Virus record (IMG/VR): IMGVR_UViG_3300033145_002388
Coordinates: 1 to 64,000 of that record
Reading direction: 5' to 3' (one strand)
Length of the DNA: 64,000 nt
From: a virus
Made by a program: the position numbers and the translations under genes. Positions 6,620 through 15,095 of this stretch are shown here, piece by piece; positions within the stretch are counted from its first letter, which is position 1, and the number at the start of each line of letters is the position of its first letter. The notes below the pieces were generated by a model. The model saw nothing but the letters and a program-made list of their open reading frames with translations, did not search any database and had not been told where the DNA came from.

Positions 6620-7611
6620 AAACAATAACTTGGAATTCTCAATTTGATTTTTATTCAACTTATGGGGTTATTTCAACTAGAATGTGTGAGGAACTTTTAA
6701 AATTAGGAGTTGATGTAAGATTAGACCCATGGAAAGAATCATCTTATTTTAGTCCAGAACTTGAAAAAATTAAACATAAAAAACCTGAAGGAATTAAAAT
6801 TAGAATGTCAGGAATAGATTCAATTTCAGGTTTTGATGATTATAATTTTATTCCAGATTATGTACCCTCATATCAATCTGCTTATTTTGATGAAGAGATG
6901 GCTCAATTAAGTAAAGCTAAACGATTAATTATTCCTTCAATATTTCAAAAAGCTGCTTTTGATTCTCTGGCCTTGAAAGCTAAAGTTGTTCCAAGGGGTT
7001 CTGATTTTAAACCAATATTAAGAATCAGAAGAAAAGCAGATATTTATACATTTCTTTTTATTGGTTATCTTTCTGAATATAAGGGTCTTCATTATTTAGC
7101 TAAGGCATTTTCTAAAGCATTTTCTAAAAAGGAAAAAGTTAAATTAATTTTAAAAGGAAATTCTATGGACACTCATCCTAATCAAATGACTAATAAAGAA
7201 ATAGAATCACTTTTTAAAAATCCAAAAATGCAAATTAAAATCATAAAAGAAAATTGGCAATTACCTAAACTTCAAAATTTATACAGAGATTCAGATTGTT
7301 TTGTTTCTCCACATTGTAGTCTTGGAATGTTTGGGACTAGAGTTGCTTTAGATGCTAGAAAAACTAGTTTACCATTAATTGCGCCTAGATTTGGGGAAGT
7401 TCAAAATTGGGGAGATGAACGTTTTCTTATTGATTATGAACTTTGTGATAATGGAATTAAACCTAATTTAGATCAATTTGCTAAATCTTTGAGAATGTGT
7501 TATTATAACAAGGTGAGTTCGGTTCCTATAGATCCCGATGAATGGACATGGGAAAAATCAGCTAATAAATTTTTAAAAATATTAAATGAAGATTTTAATT
7601 TGGGGCGATAG
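6616..7611 (+). CDS. GT4-type glycosyltransferase, 331 aa
   Basis: The C-terminal half has the GT-B nucleotide-sugar domain features FLFIGYLSEYKGLHYLAKAF (residues about 148-167), KVKLILKGNS, and a YRDSDCFVSPHCSLGMFGTRVALDA region that takes the place of the usual E-x7-E acceptor loop. The N-terminal half (TYGVISTRMCEELLKLGVDVRL) is the acceptor-binding Rossmann fold. It probably transfers sugars to a virion or host-surface glycan. It overlaps the next glycosyltransferase by 26 bases. Confidence 0.82.
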   Translation: MKTITWNSQFDFYSTYGVISTRMCEELLKLGVDVRLDPWKESSYFSPELEKIKHKKPEGIKIRMSGIDSISGFDDYNFIPDYVPSYQSAYFDEEMAQLSKAKRLIIPSIFQKAAFDSLALKAKVVPRGSDFKPILRIRRKADIYTFLFIGYLSEYKGLHYLAKAFSKAFSKKEKVKLILKGNSMDTHPNQMTNKEIESLFKNPKMQIKIIKENWQLPKLQNLYRDSDCFVSPHCSLGMFGTRVALDARKTSLPLIAPRFGEVQNWGDERFLIDYELCDNGIKPNLDQFAKSLRMCYYNKVSSVPIDPDEWTWEKSANKFLKILNEDFNLGR

Positions 7612-8785
7612 TCCTACTGCAACAACTGGGTTTGCTAGAGTATTACGTGAAATATTCACTAAATTAATTAAATTTAAAAATCCTGAAATAGCCTGGCTTG
7701 GAGTTAACTACTCAGGTTCTCCTCATAATTTTCCATTTAAAATATATCCAGCTCAAGAACAACTTGTTAAATTTCCTGATATAACTGGGATAAAAAGATT
7801 ACCTGGTTTTATAGAAGAATTTAAACCAGATGTTCTTTTTATTTTACAAGATTTATGGATGTTTAATCGATCAACATCAAGATTATCTAATTTAAAAATG
7901 ATTGCCAAAGATAAAGGAAGGCCATTTAAAATTGTTTATTATTTTCCTGTAGATGGTGAAGTCCATCAAGATTGGGCCGATTCTTTAGACATAGCTGATA
8001 TTCCAATTACCTATACTCAGTGGGCTAAGAACCAATGTGTAAAAAAGAATCCCAAATTAAAAGATAAACTTCAAGTTATTCCACATGGTGTAAATACCAA
8101 AACTTTTTATCCTATTCAATTAGATAAAACTAAATGTTTTACTTTTACTAATATAGGAAGAAACATGCAACGCAAACAATTAGCTTTAGGCTTAATTGCT
8201 TTATCTAAACTTAAGTTAAAGGATGTAAAAAATCATAAAATGTATATTCATGCTCAACCAGATGAATTCGGAATATCACTTTTTAAAATTGCTAAATCAT
8301 TAGGATTAAAATATGGGTTTTTAGATGATGATGGAAATTATGATGTACTATTTCCTGAGTTTGGATTTACAGAACATAAAGGAATTTCTGATAAAGAATT
8401 AAATAAAGTTTATAATGAAGCAGATTGTTTTTTTTCAACTACAGTTGGCGAAGGGTGGGGGCTTCCATTACTTGAAGCTGCTGCCTGTAAAAAACTTCTT
8501 CTGGTTCCAGAAATAGAACCATTAATAGAAAATTTAAAAGATCGTGCAATTTTTTATAAGACTAATGGCTGTGTAACTTTTGAAAGTGATTTATCATTAA
8601 TAAGACCTATTCCAGACATAGATGATTTAACAAATAAAATGGAATCTATATTGCGTAATTCAAAAAAATATGATAAATTAAAGCAGAATGCTTATGACTG
8701 GGCTCAAAGTTTAAGTTGGGAAAAAGTTTTTCAAAATTATTGGCTTAAAATATTTAAAAAAATTTATGACTTATATGGATTATAA
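7586..8785 (+). CDS. GT4-type glycosyltransferase, 399 aa
   Basis: It starts with ILIWGDSPTATTGFARVLREIF, a typical GT4 N-terminal donor/acceptor loop. IPHGVNTKTFYP marks the linker to the second Rossmann domain. TFTNIGRNMQRKQ and ADCFFSTTVGEGWGLPLLEAAAC (the E-G-x-G-L-P-x-x-E-A signature) mark the nucleotide-sugar site. The length is normal for the family. The donor sugar is unknown. It is part of the glycan module 6.6-13.0 kb. Confidence 0.9.
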   Translation: MKILIWGDSPTATTGFARVLREIFTKLIKFKNPEIAWLGVNYSGSPHNFPFKIYPAQEQLVKFPDITGIKRLPGFIEEFKPDVLFILQDLWMFNRSTSRLSNLKMIAKDKGRPFKIVYYFPVDGEVHQDWADSLDIADIPITYTQWAKNQCVKKNPKLKDKLQVIPHGVNTKTFYPIQLDKTKCFTFTNIGRNMQRKQLALGLIALSKLKLKDVKNHKMYIHAQPDEFGISLFKIAKSLGLKYGFLDDDGNYDVLFPEFGFTEHKGISDKELNKVYNEADCFFSTTVGEGWGLPLLEAAACKKLLLVPEIEPLIENLKDRAIFYKTNGCVTFESDLSLIRPIPDIDDLTNKMESILRNSKKYDKLKQNAYDWAQSLSWEKVFQNYWLKIFKKIYDLYGL

Positions 8786-9038
8786 AACTACAGATCTTAA
8801 TCTTGCTACGTCCTTGACAGTAGTTGGAGTTCAAATTAAGGAAGTTACCTATGAAGATTCTCAACGAGTTTGTTTTCATTTTGAATTTACTCAAGAATTA
8901 AAAAAATTAGTTAGTGATTTTCGTTTAGACAAATTAATGCTTCCAGCTCAAAGTCTTTTAATTAAATATCGTCAGCTTAAGGCAATAGTTAAGGAAATTA
9001 AAAAAGAAGAAATGAATTTTAATCATTCTCGGAAATAA
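8766..9038 (+). CDS. DUF5659-like protein, 90 aa
   Basis: MDYKTTDLNLATSLTVVGVQ and RVCFHFEFTQELKKLVSDF match the DUF5659 pattern (Y.T.DL.LA..L...G; R..F.FE....L..LV..F). The family is of unknown function. A second in-frame ATG at 8775 gives the same core. The gene's last codons and the following bases contain one copy of the palindrome CGGAAATAATTTCCGAA, which creates the stop codon context. Confidence 0.65.
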   Translation: MTYMDYKTTDLNLATSLTVVGVQIKEVTYEDSQRVCFHFEFTQELKKLVSDFRLDKLMLPAQSLLIKYRQLKAIVKEIKKEEMNFNHSRK

Positions 9039-9047
9039 TTTCCGAAT
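9029..9047. repeat. 17-bp palindrome, copy 1
   Basis: The element reads TCGGAAATAATTTCCGAA with arms that pair around a single central base. It spans the last codons and stop of the DUF5659-like gene and the start of the intergenic gap. Three further copies lie at about 21800, 28894 and 42339. It could act as a protein-binding site; as RNA it could form a hairpin of 8 bp. Confidence 0.7.
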
Positions 9048-9061
9048 TTTAAAATTAAAAT

Positions 9062-11782
9062 ATGTTTGAAGAAGAAGATGAAATTTATTTAGAAATATTA
9101 AATTCTCCAATAGATTCTGGTCCTAAACCTAAAGATTTAATTAAGATCAAAGCAAAAGAATTATCAGAAAAATTTGGAACTGTAGATATTATTTTTGTTA
9201 GATTTAATCTAAAAGAAGTTGAAGAAAAAGCTTTAGTAGAATTGAAAAAAAATACTATCTATCCTTTTAATTTAATTGATCATGATAATTATAAAAAGAA
9301 AGAAAAACTGTCTTCTTTATGGAATCGACTAATTAAAAACTCTAAAGCAAAATATATTTGTCTTTTAAATACTGATGCTTTTGTTACCGAAGGTTGGCTT
9401 ACAGAAATAATGGAAGCTTTTAATGATGATAAAGTAGCTGCAGTTGGGCCGTCAGGAGATAAGGTGGGTGGGATTCAACGCACTTTAAGAACACTTCAAG
9501 ATGCTAATGAGCATAAAAATTCATATGTAGAACTTAAAGGAAGAGACAATTTATCGGGTTTTTGTTTTGTTCTTAAGAAAAGTGTGTCTGATGAAATAGG
9601 GGGATTTCCAAAAGAAGTACCGTTTTATGGTGGAGAACATGCTTGGGACATTAAAGCAAAAGAAGCTGGTTATAAATTAATTTGGGCTCAAGGCGCATTT
9701 GTTTATCATCTTTCAGAAGCTTCTGCAAAAAATGAAGGAATTGATAAAAAATTAAGAGACGAAGCTGCTCAACAATATTTAAAATGGATAGTAAAAAGAA
9801 TTCCTATTTTAATGGTTACTTATAATCGTTTAGCATATACTAAACAAAGTCTTAAAACTTTAATTAAATTTTATCCAAAAAATCAAATAATAATTTGGGA
9901 TAATCATTCTACAGATGGAACAATTAAATGGTTAAGGGGTCAAGCCAAGATTCATAAAAATTTAAAAGTTTTTTATTCTAAGAAAAATTTTGGCTCTGCC
10001 TATGCCACTAATGAATTTATAAAAAAATTTAAAAATAAAGAGTTTTTTGCAATTCTTAATAATGATACTCTGATTTATAAAGACTGGTTAAAAAATTTAG
10101 CTATCATTATGATTAATGATAAAGTAGATATTTTATCTCCTATTCATGAAGATCTTATTGGAGAGCAATCTTTTGAAAATAAAAAGAAAAATTTTAGAAA
10201 AACAAATAGAATAATTTTTACAGATTATGTTTCAGGAACTGGATCTTTAATAAGAGGCTGTGTTTTAGAAGGCAAAATTCCAGAATCTGAATTTGGTTTT
10301 TGTGATTGGAAACAGTATTTTAGGAATAATCCTAATATTCTCAGAGGCTATGCATTTAAAGAACGAGTAAAATTATTAGACATGAAAGATAATTACTTGC
10401 CAGATTATAAAAAATTTCCATCTTATTATAAAGCAACTGGAAAAATTGAATCTAAAATGAATAGAACAGTTTCTACTGAAGTTACTTTTAATACAATTAA
10501 AGAAGGTTTGAATAAAGATAGGTTTGCTTATTTAAGATTTGGAGATGGGGAACTTTTAATGATAGATGATCCAAATTTTAAAGGAACAAAGCGGTGCCAA
10601 TATAAATCAAATCGTTTAGTAGAAGAACTAACAGAATCATTTAAAATTAAAAGTGATAATTATTTAATAGGAAATATGGCTGGAGTAATTAATGAACCGA
10701 ATATGGAACCGGGACTATTTGCTAGTTTTGATACTAATGATTTTTTAAAAAAGATAACTTCAAAATTTCATAAAAATAAAAAGTTTTATAATCCAATAAC
10801 ATTACATTATTATTCAGTATTTAAACAAGATGAATTTATTAATCTAGTTAATTTAATTAATACTAAAAAAGTTGGTTTTGTTGGTTCGATTAAAATTGAT
10901 CAATTAATAGATATTTTTAAAATTGAAGAATTTGTAAAAATTCCTCCTACTCAATCATATAATACTTTTGAAACATGGTATCCTAAAGTAGAAGCAATGG
11001 CTGAAAAGGTAGATATTATTTTATTTAGCGCGGGGATGTCAGCTAATGTTGCTCAGAAAAGATTATGGAAAAAAAATATTCCTATTATTACGCTTGATTT
11101 AGGAAGTGTTATCGAAGCTTTGATTCTTACTAGTGCTGATGAACACACTTGGCTAAAAAAAGCCAAATCACAAATAGATCGATTAAGATCTAAATTTAAA
11201 AAAACTCCCCTTGTTTCAATTCTAATTCCTAATAAGAAAGGAAGAGAAATAACTAGCATTGGTTCAATCAAGGCTCAATCATATAAGAATATAGAATTTG
11301 TAGTTTCTGTTGATGGGGGCCATGGAAAGAATTGGGCTATTAATCAGAAACAACCTTTGCTTAGTGGAAAATATTTATTTGTTTGCGATGATGATATAAT
11401 CCTTAACCATGATTGTATTGAAAAGATGGTTAAAGTTTTAGAACAAAATGAAAATATTTCCTTTGTTTACTGTGATTATATCAGATTAGGTTCTAAATCA
11501 GGAATTTTAAAATCTGAGCCTTTTTCAGTTGAACAATTAAAAAATCATAATTATATTAGTGAAATGTCTTTGGTAAGAATGAAAGATACGGTAATAAGAG
11601 ATGAATCAATTAAAAAGTATACTGATTGGGATTTTTGGAGAACCCTAGTTGATAATGGAAAAATAGGTTATTATATTCCCGAAACATTATTTGCAGCATA
11701 TTATGGAAAAGATTGTCTTTCTAATATGTCAAAGGAAGAAACTAAAAAATGGTTTGATATTATACAATTAAAACATAATTAG
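9062..11782 (+). CDS. four-domain glycosyltransferase (GT2-GT2-GT-D-GT2)
   Basis: This 906-residue protein chains several glycosyltransferase units. Residues about 30-245 are GT2-like (KYICLLNTDAFVTEGWL, then FYGGEHAWDIKAKEAGY). Residues about 248-400 form a second GT2 (IPILMVTYNRLAYTKQSL, DNHSTDGT, ILNNDTLIYKDWL). Residues about 465-700 resemble the GT-D/DUF1792 fold (FAYLRFGDGELLMI near 488-501). Residues about 715-890 are a third GT2 (PLVSILIPNKKGREI, FVVSVDGG, LFVCDDDIILNHDCIE, KYTDWDFWRTL). It may build a multi-sugar chain alone. Domain borders are approximate. Confidence 0.85.
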   Translation: MFEEEDEIYLEILNSPIDSGPKPKDLIKIKAKELSEKFGTVDIIFVRFNLKEVEEKALVELKKNTIYPFNLIDHDNYKKKEKLSSLWNRLIKNSKAKYICLLNTDAFVTEGWLTEIMEAFNDDKVAAVGPSGDKVGGIQRTLRTLQDANEHKNSYVELKGRDNLSGFCFVLKKSVSDEIGGFPKEVPFYGGEHAWDIKAKEAGYKLIWAQGAFVYHLSEASAKNEGIDKKLRDEAAQQYLKWIVKRIPILMVTYNRLAYTKQSLKTLIKFYPKNQIIIWDNHSTDGTIKWLRGQAKIHKNLKVFYSKKNFGSAYATNEFIKKFKNKEFFAILNNDTLIYKDWLKNLAIIMINDKVDILSPIHEDLIGEQSFENKKKNFRKTNRIIFTDYVSGTGSLIRGCVLEGKIPESEFGFCDWKQYFRNNPNILRGYAFKERVKLLDMKDNYLPDYKKFPSYYKATGKIESKMNRTVSTEVTFNTIKEGLNKDRFAYLRFGDGELLMIDDPNFKGTKRCQYKSNRLVEELTESFKIKSDNYLIGNMAGVINEPNMEPGLFASFDTNDFLKKITSKFHKNKKFYNPITLHYYSVFKQDEFINLVNLINTKKVGFVGSIKIDQLIDIFKIEEFVKIPPTQSYNTFETWYPKVEAMAEKVDIILFSAGMSANVAQKRLWKKNIPIITLDLGSVIEALILTSADEHTWLKKAKSQIDRLRSKFKKTPLVSILIPNKKGREITSIGSIKAQSYKNIEFVVSVDGGHGKNWAINQKQPLLSGKYLFVCDDDIILNHDCIEKMVKVLEQNENISFVYCDYIRLGSKSGILKSEPFSVEQLKNHNYISEMSLVRMKDTVIRDESIKKYTDWDFWRTLVDNGKIGYYIPETLFAAYYGKDCLSNMSKEETKKWFDIIQLKHN

Positions 11783-11841
11783 AAAAAAAATCCAAATGCT
11801 TTAAAATTTTGGAATAAAGTTAAATTATTTAAATAAATAAA

Positions 11842-12459
11842 ATGGAAGAATTAAAACAAAGTAATCAATTAGAATGGACAGGTGAACGAGTTATTGAAGA
11901 AAAAATGCAAGATAAGGATCCAATAGAAAATGCTCGTTTAAAAAAAATCCTATATCAACACTTGGCTCGATATCATTTTGCAGCTAGTTATTGTTTTGAA
12001 AAATCTATATTAGATGCTGCTTGCGGAAGTGGTTATGGAACTGAATTGTTAGGAAAACTTTCCTCTAAAATATTAGGAGTGGATAATGATGAAAAAACAA
12101 TTGAATACGCAGAAAATTATAGAACAAGTAAAGTTAAATTTGAAGTTTGTGATTTAGAAAAAGATTTTCCCCAAGGAGAATTCGATACCATAATTTCATT
12201 TGAAACAATAGAACATTTAAAAGACCCTAATTTATTTTTATCAAACGTAGCTAAACATTGTAAAACTTTTATATTTTCTATTCCACTTAATAATAAAAGT
12301 CAATTTCATCTTGGAGTATATAATTTAATCGAGGCTCAAGAACTAATTGGAAAATATTTTAAAAATGTTACTTGGTATAAACAATCAGATATTATTATAG
12401 AATCTTTGTCTGAACCTACAGATAAGTGTAGATTTTTAATTGGTGTAACTAAAATATAA
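11842..12459 (+). CDS. class I SAM-dependent methyltransferase, 205 aa
   Basis: Motif I is ILDAACGSGYGTELL (about residues 55-69), motif II is ILGVDNDEKTIEYA, and the post-motif region EFDTIISFETIEHLKDP is typical of the UbiG/methyltransf_11 type. Its place directly after the glycosyltransferases suggests O-methylation of a sugar. It overlaps the next start by one base (TAATG). Confidence 0.88.
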   Translation: MEELKQSNQLEWTGERVIEEKMQDKDPIENARLKKILYQHLARYHFAASYCFEKSILDAACGSGYGTELLGKLSSKILGVDNDEKTIEYAENYRTSKVKFEVCDLEKDFPQGEFDTIISFETIEHLKDPNLFLSNVAKHCKTFIFSIPLNNKSQFHLGVYNLIEAQELIGKYFKNVTWYKQSDIIIESLSEPTDKCRFLIGVTKI

Positions 12460-12998
12460 TGGCATTAAGAAGATTATTGGGTTATTCTCATGGAACCTTT
12501 TTGGGTGGAGAGCTTTGTTGTTCTCAGGCTGAATTAAATTTATGGGAGAAAATTTTAACTAAGTATGATTTTAAAAGAATCTTAAATTTTGGAACATGGA
12601 AAGGCGAACATGCTCTATTCCTTTTATTATTTTGTATTAAGAAAAAAGCTGAATTTTTAACTTATGATAATCTATCTGGTGGAAATTATATTGATTGTCC
12701 AGTTAAACAAGTTTTAGATTTTAAAAAGCATACAGTAATTGTAGATATATTTGCAGAGATTGGAAAAGAAAAGCAACCAATTCGAGATAAGATAAAAGAA
12801 CCAGGCAGAACAATTTTATTTTGTGATGATGGAAATAAAACTTCAGAATTTCGTTTATTTTCCCCCCATCTTAAAATAAATGATATAGTAGCAATTCATG
12901 ATTGGAAACAACAAGTAGATCCAGAAGTAGTAGATACTTCTAATTTTAGAGAGATAGGATCAGTAGACAAAGTCATATTCTTTTTAAAAATAAAATAA
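12459..12998 (+). CDS. methyltransferase-like protein (CmcI/rhamnosyl-MT type), 179 aa
   Basis: The fold is suggested by RILNFGTWKGEHALFLLLF (an altered glycine-rich motif I), AEFLTYDN, GRTILFCDDGNKTSEF and INDIVAIHDWKQQVDP. The last two resemble the D-D-G-x-K and H-D-W motifs of cephalosporin-hydroxylase/rhamnosyl O-methyltransferase-like proteins. It may modify the same glycan as the preceding gene. Confidence 0.65.
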   Translation: MALRRLLGYSHGTFLGGELCCSQAELNLWEKILTKYDFKRILNFGTWKGEHALFLLLFCIKKKAEFLTYDNLSGGNYIDCPVKQVLDFKKHTVIVDIFAEIGKEKQPIRDKIKEPGRTILFCDDGNKTSEFRLFSPHLKINDIVAIHDWKQQVDPEVVDTSNFREIGSVDKVIFFLKIK

Positions 12999-13006
12999 CT
13001 TAAATT

Positions 13007-13261
13007 ATGAAATTTACTTTAGAAGAAAAAAATCAAATTAAATTAGAACTTTTAAAAGCTTTCTGGAAAGAAGTAAATGCTATACATATCCGTAATAAAG
13101 TTGAGTTTAGACAATTAAGTCAGGATTCAATGGTAATTTCAGATTCTGAAGCTCTTAAAGGCTTAGTAGAAAGAAAATCTAGAGCAAGAATCGCAAAAGA
13201 AACTACTGCAACGACCTTAAAATTAATCGAAGACGAAATCGAAAATTTATTTAAAGTCTAA
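13007..13261 (+). CDS. hypothetical helical protein, 84 aa
   Basis: This small, entirely helical-looking protein has KAFWKEVNAIHIRNKVEFRQ and a basic C-terminal helix (ERKSRARIAKETTATTLKLI). No family is recognised. It is the last gene before the 13.26-13.58 kb non-coding region and its stop runs straight into a GNRA hairpin. Confidence 0.55.
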   Translation: MKFTLEEKNQIKLELLKAFWKEVNAIHIRNKVEFRQLSQDSMVISDSEALKGLVERKSRARIAKETTATTLKLIEDEIENLFKV

Positions 13262-13262
13262 A

Positions 13263-13276
13263 GTAGCGAAAGCTAC
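13263..13276 (+). other. GNRA-tetraloop hairpin right after the stop
   Basis: GTAGC-GAAA-GCTAC forms a perfect 5-bp stem closed by a GAAA tetraloop, two bases after the stop codon and ten bases before the terminator. It may stabilise the mRNA 3' end. Confidence 0.45.
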
Positions 13277-13285
13277 GTCGCCATT

Positions 13286-13320
13286 AGAACCATCCCCCTC
13301 CAGATGGTTCTTTTGGTTTT
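13286..13320 (+). terminator. Rho-independent terminator
   Basis: AGAACCATC (13286-13294) pairs perfectly over 9 bp with GATGGTTCT (13303-13311), loop CCCCTCCA, followed by the T-rich TTTGGTTTT. It ends the recombination/glycan transcript. Confidence 0.8.
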
Positions 13321-13360
13321 CCCCCTTCTTCTAACTAATAGGATTAGTATAAGATTAATT

Positions 13361-13452
13361 AATTACTCTGGTAGGGGGGTGAGCAAAAACTGACAATTAC
13401 TGGCAGGGGCGAGTAATTACTGGTAATTATTGATAATTACTGGCAGGGGCGA
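13361..13452. repeat. iteron-like AATTACTGGCAGGGG repeats in a non-coding region
   Basis: Two exact 18-base copies of AATTACTGGCAGGGGCGA lie at 13395-13412 and 13435-13452, 40 bases apart. Between them is a perfect inverted repeat TAATTAC-TG-GTAATTA (13414-13429). A diverged copy (AATTACTCTGGTAGGGG) lies at 13361. Just downstream is an A/T-only stretch (about 13514-13530) and a GC-rich patch (GGGCCCGGCC). No gene fits in 13321-13584. It looks like a replication origin or a regulator-binding array. Confidence 0.55.
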
Positions 13453-13584
13453 ATACTCTATCAATTATTTATATATAGGGGTCTGGGGGGGAATTTATTT
13501 TGAGAAAGTAGAATATTAATATATATATTACAGGGCCCGGCCTCTACGGATTATCTTGCCATCTGCTCCATTCCATTCCGCAGA

Positions 13585-13848
13585 TTGGCTCGCTATCCTT
13601 TAAAGAACTATGGTGATACACATAAAGTTGAATTTAATTTATTTAACTTTAATCTTATGACATTCTTTATTTTTCTCGACCGTAAATATATCGGCAAGAG
13701 TAGGACTTGGGAGGAAGCGGAAATGAACGTTAGGTTTAGTATCTATGCAAAGTTTTTGAACGGTACATACAAAGGAACTATTCCCAAGTCAAAAGAAGAA
13801 TTTAATAGCTTTTTCAGAAATAAGGGCTATGAAATTTTTTGCTATTAA
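13585..13848 (+). CDS. hypothetical protein, about 87 aa
   Basis: The frame is open from 13504. The first usable start is a TTG at 13585 (protein LARYPLKNYGDTHKVEF, translated with Met); the first ATG is at 13657. It contains FFIFLDRKYIGKSRTWEEAEM, a compact alpha/beta segment. No family is recognised and the start is uncertain. Confidence 0.5.
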   Translation: MARYPLKNYGDTHKVEFNLFNFNLMTFFIFLDRKYIGKSRTWEEAEMNVRFSIYAKFLNGTYKGTIPKSKEEFNSFFRNKGYEIFCY

Positions 13849-13867
13849 TTTGTTTAAATAATTGCTT

Positions 13868-14089
13868 ATGAAGCTAGAGTTTATGCCTGAACCGCTTAAA
13901 GATGCTCCTCTTCAAGCGGTGGGTAAGATCAAGGTTAGAGACAATTATGACTCTGACAAGCCTATTTTATTAGGTGAGGGGAACCTGCCCCAAGGATTAG
14001 TCACCTTGGAAGGCGGGGAAAAGTTTCAAGTTTTTATCCTATCAGATAAAATTATCTTGGAGCTTTATGATAATAAAAAAAGTTTATGA
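13868..14089 (+). CDS. hypothetical protein, 73 aa
   Basis: It starts MKLEFMPEPLKDAPLQAVG. A TTG two codons upstream is less likely. The sequence is beta-rich (KIKVRDNYDSDKPILLGEG; GGEKFQVFILSDKIILELY). The stop overlaps the next start. Leader TTGCTTATG is shared in pattern with the gene at 14521. No family is recognised. Confidence 0.55.
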   Translation: MKLEFMPEPLKDAPLQAVGKIKVRDNYDSDKPILLGEGNLPQGLVTLEGGEKFQVFILSDKIILELYDNKKSL

Positions 14090-14349
14090 AGTTAAATTTT
14101 AGTTCTTCAAAAAAAGATTCTTGGGTTAGAGTTGGTTCAGGTTGGGACCATAGAATGGACGGTAAAGCAATTGCACAGGATGGAATTAGTATTACTATCG
14201 GGAATGGTTTAGAAGCGGACAAGAAAACTCCTAAAAAATGTGAGCTTATTTTAAAGGAAGGTGACAGATTAATGGTATTTAAGAATTCTAATGTCACAGG
14301 AAAAGGCCCCACTCATAGATTAATGGTAAATACTGAGTCAAAGAAATAG
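14086..14349 (+). CDS. hypothetical protein, 87 aa
   Basis: This small basic protein contains KDSWVRVGSGWDHRMDGKAI and ISITIGNGLEADKKTPKKCE, suggesting beta structure. It overlaps the previous gene by four bases (ATGA) and so is translationally coupled to it. No family is recognised. A hairpin follows the stop. Confidence 0.55.
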   Translation: MKLNFSSSKKDSWVRVGSGWDHRMDGKAIAQDGISITIGNGLEADKKTPKKCELILKEGDRLMVFKNSNVTGKGPTHRLMVNTESKK

Positions 14350-14356
14350 ATTTATA

Positions 14357-14389
14357 GGGGGGAAAGCGATAAAGTTTCGTTTTCCTCCC
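14357..14389 (+). terminator. probable terminator hairpin
   Basis: GGGGGGAAAGCG (14357-14368) pairs with CGTTTTCCTCCC (14378-14389) through ten Watson-Crick and two G-T pairs. It is followed by an AT-rich stretch (TATTTCTTCTTTTATTTC) that is not a clean T run. About 130 bases to the next gene hold nothing else recognisable. Confidence 0.5.
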
Positions 14390-14520
14390 ATATTTCTTCT
14401 TTTATTTCTATTTAAAAGGATTCCCTTTCACTACGTATGAGAACTATTCCGTTCCACTCAAACTTGAAAATAAACTTCTTACGCTAGTCGAACGTAAGTT
14501 TTAAGTAATCTTAATACTAT

Positions 14521-14733
14521 ATGCTTATGAAAAATAAGTTTTGGCCTCTTTTAAATGATAAAGAGGTAGGAAGGCGCGCAGCAATAGAGAATGTACGTGC
14601 AGGTTTTGGGCTGCACGATAAGCCCAAGCATCTAAAGCATAGAAAGAGTTTGGCTAGATGGTGTTTTGACGGGTTTTATCTGTGTTGTTTGTTGATTCTT
14701 TTATTGTTTTTGTTTGTTGCTTTCATGCTATGA
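14521..14733 (+). CDS. membrane protein, 70 aa
   Basis: About 45 polar, basic residues (WPLLNDKEVGRRAAIENV; KHLKHRKSLARW) precede one strongly hydrophobic C-terminal segment (YLCCLLILLLFLFVAFML). This suggests a tail-anchored membrane protein with its N-terminus in the cytoplasm. A second in-frame ATG lies two codons downstream. No family is recognised. Confidence 0.55.
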   Translation: MLMKNKFWPLLNDKEVGRRAAIENVRAGFGLHDKPKHLKHRKSLARWCFDGFYLCCLLILLLFLFVAFML

Positions 14734-14803
14734 TGTGTAGTTTAAGGGTTTTTTGTACCGTCCACGTACATACAAGTAAGTTCTTTCTAATTAATTTATT
14801 AAT

Positions 14804-14865
14804 ATTATCTCTTTATATGGGATGGTAAAGAAAAGAGGGGAAAATTACTCTATATAGGAGATAAT
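14804..14865 (+). promoter_or_regulatory. long 5'-leader stem-loop
   Basis: ATTATCTC (14804-14811) pairs perfectly with GAGATAAT (14858-14865). Pairing continues inward (TT-ATAT with ATATAG, one bulged T, one G-U) to about 14 bp, enclosing a 33-base loop. It ends 15 bases before the ATG at 14880 and leaves the AAGGGG site free. It could regulate the 14880 gene or terminate upstream transcripts. Confidence 0.4.
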
Positions 14866-14879
14866 AAGGGGAAAAATGT

Positions 14880-15095
14880 ATGGAAATTATTATTTTTATT
14901 TTGGTACTAATTCTGCTTCGTGTAAGTAGATTAACCTACACGAAGTATATGAAGTTAATGTTTTATCGTCTTCTTGACACTGCTAAGATGGAAGCGGGAG
15001 AAAAAACTTGTATACGATATCAAGTTAGTCGGCTTGATACTCGTTTTAAAGATTTAATTAGTTACAAAAAATGGAGAAAATGGAAGAAAAAATAA
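14880..15095 (+). CDS. small membrane-anchored basic protein, 71 aa
   Basis: An N-terminal hydrophobic helix (EIIIFILVLILL) is followed by a basic cytosolic part ending KKWRKWKKK. The AAGGGGAAAAATGT leader is SD-like. An ATG four bases upstream in another frame closes after 17 codons. The end overlaps the next gene by 25 bases. No family is recognised. Confidence 0.5.
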   Translation: MEIIIFILVLILLRVSRLTYTKYMKLMFYRLLDTAKMEAGEKTCIRYQVSRLDTRFKDLISYKKWRKWKKK

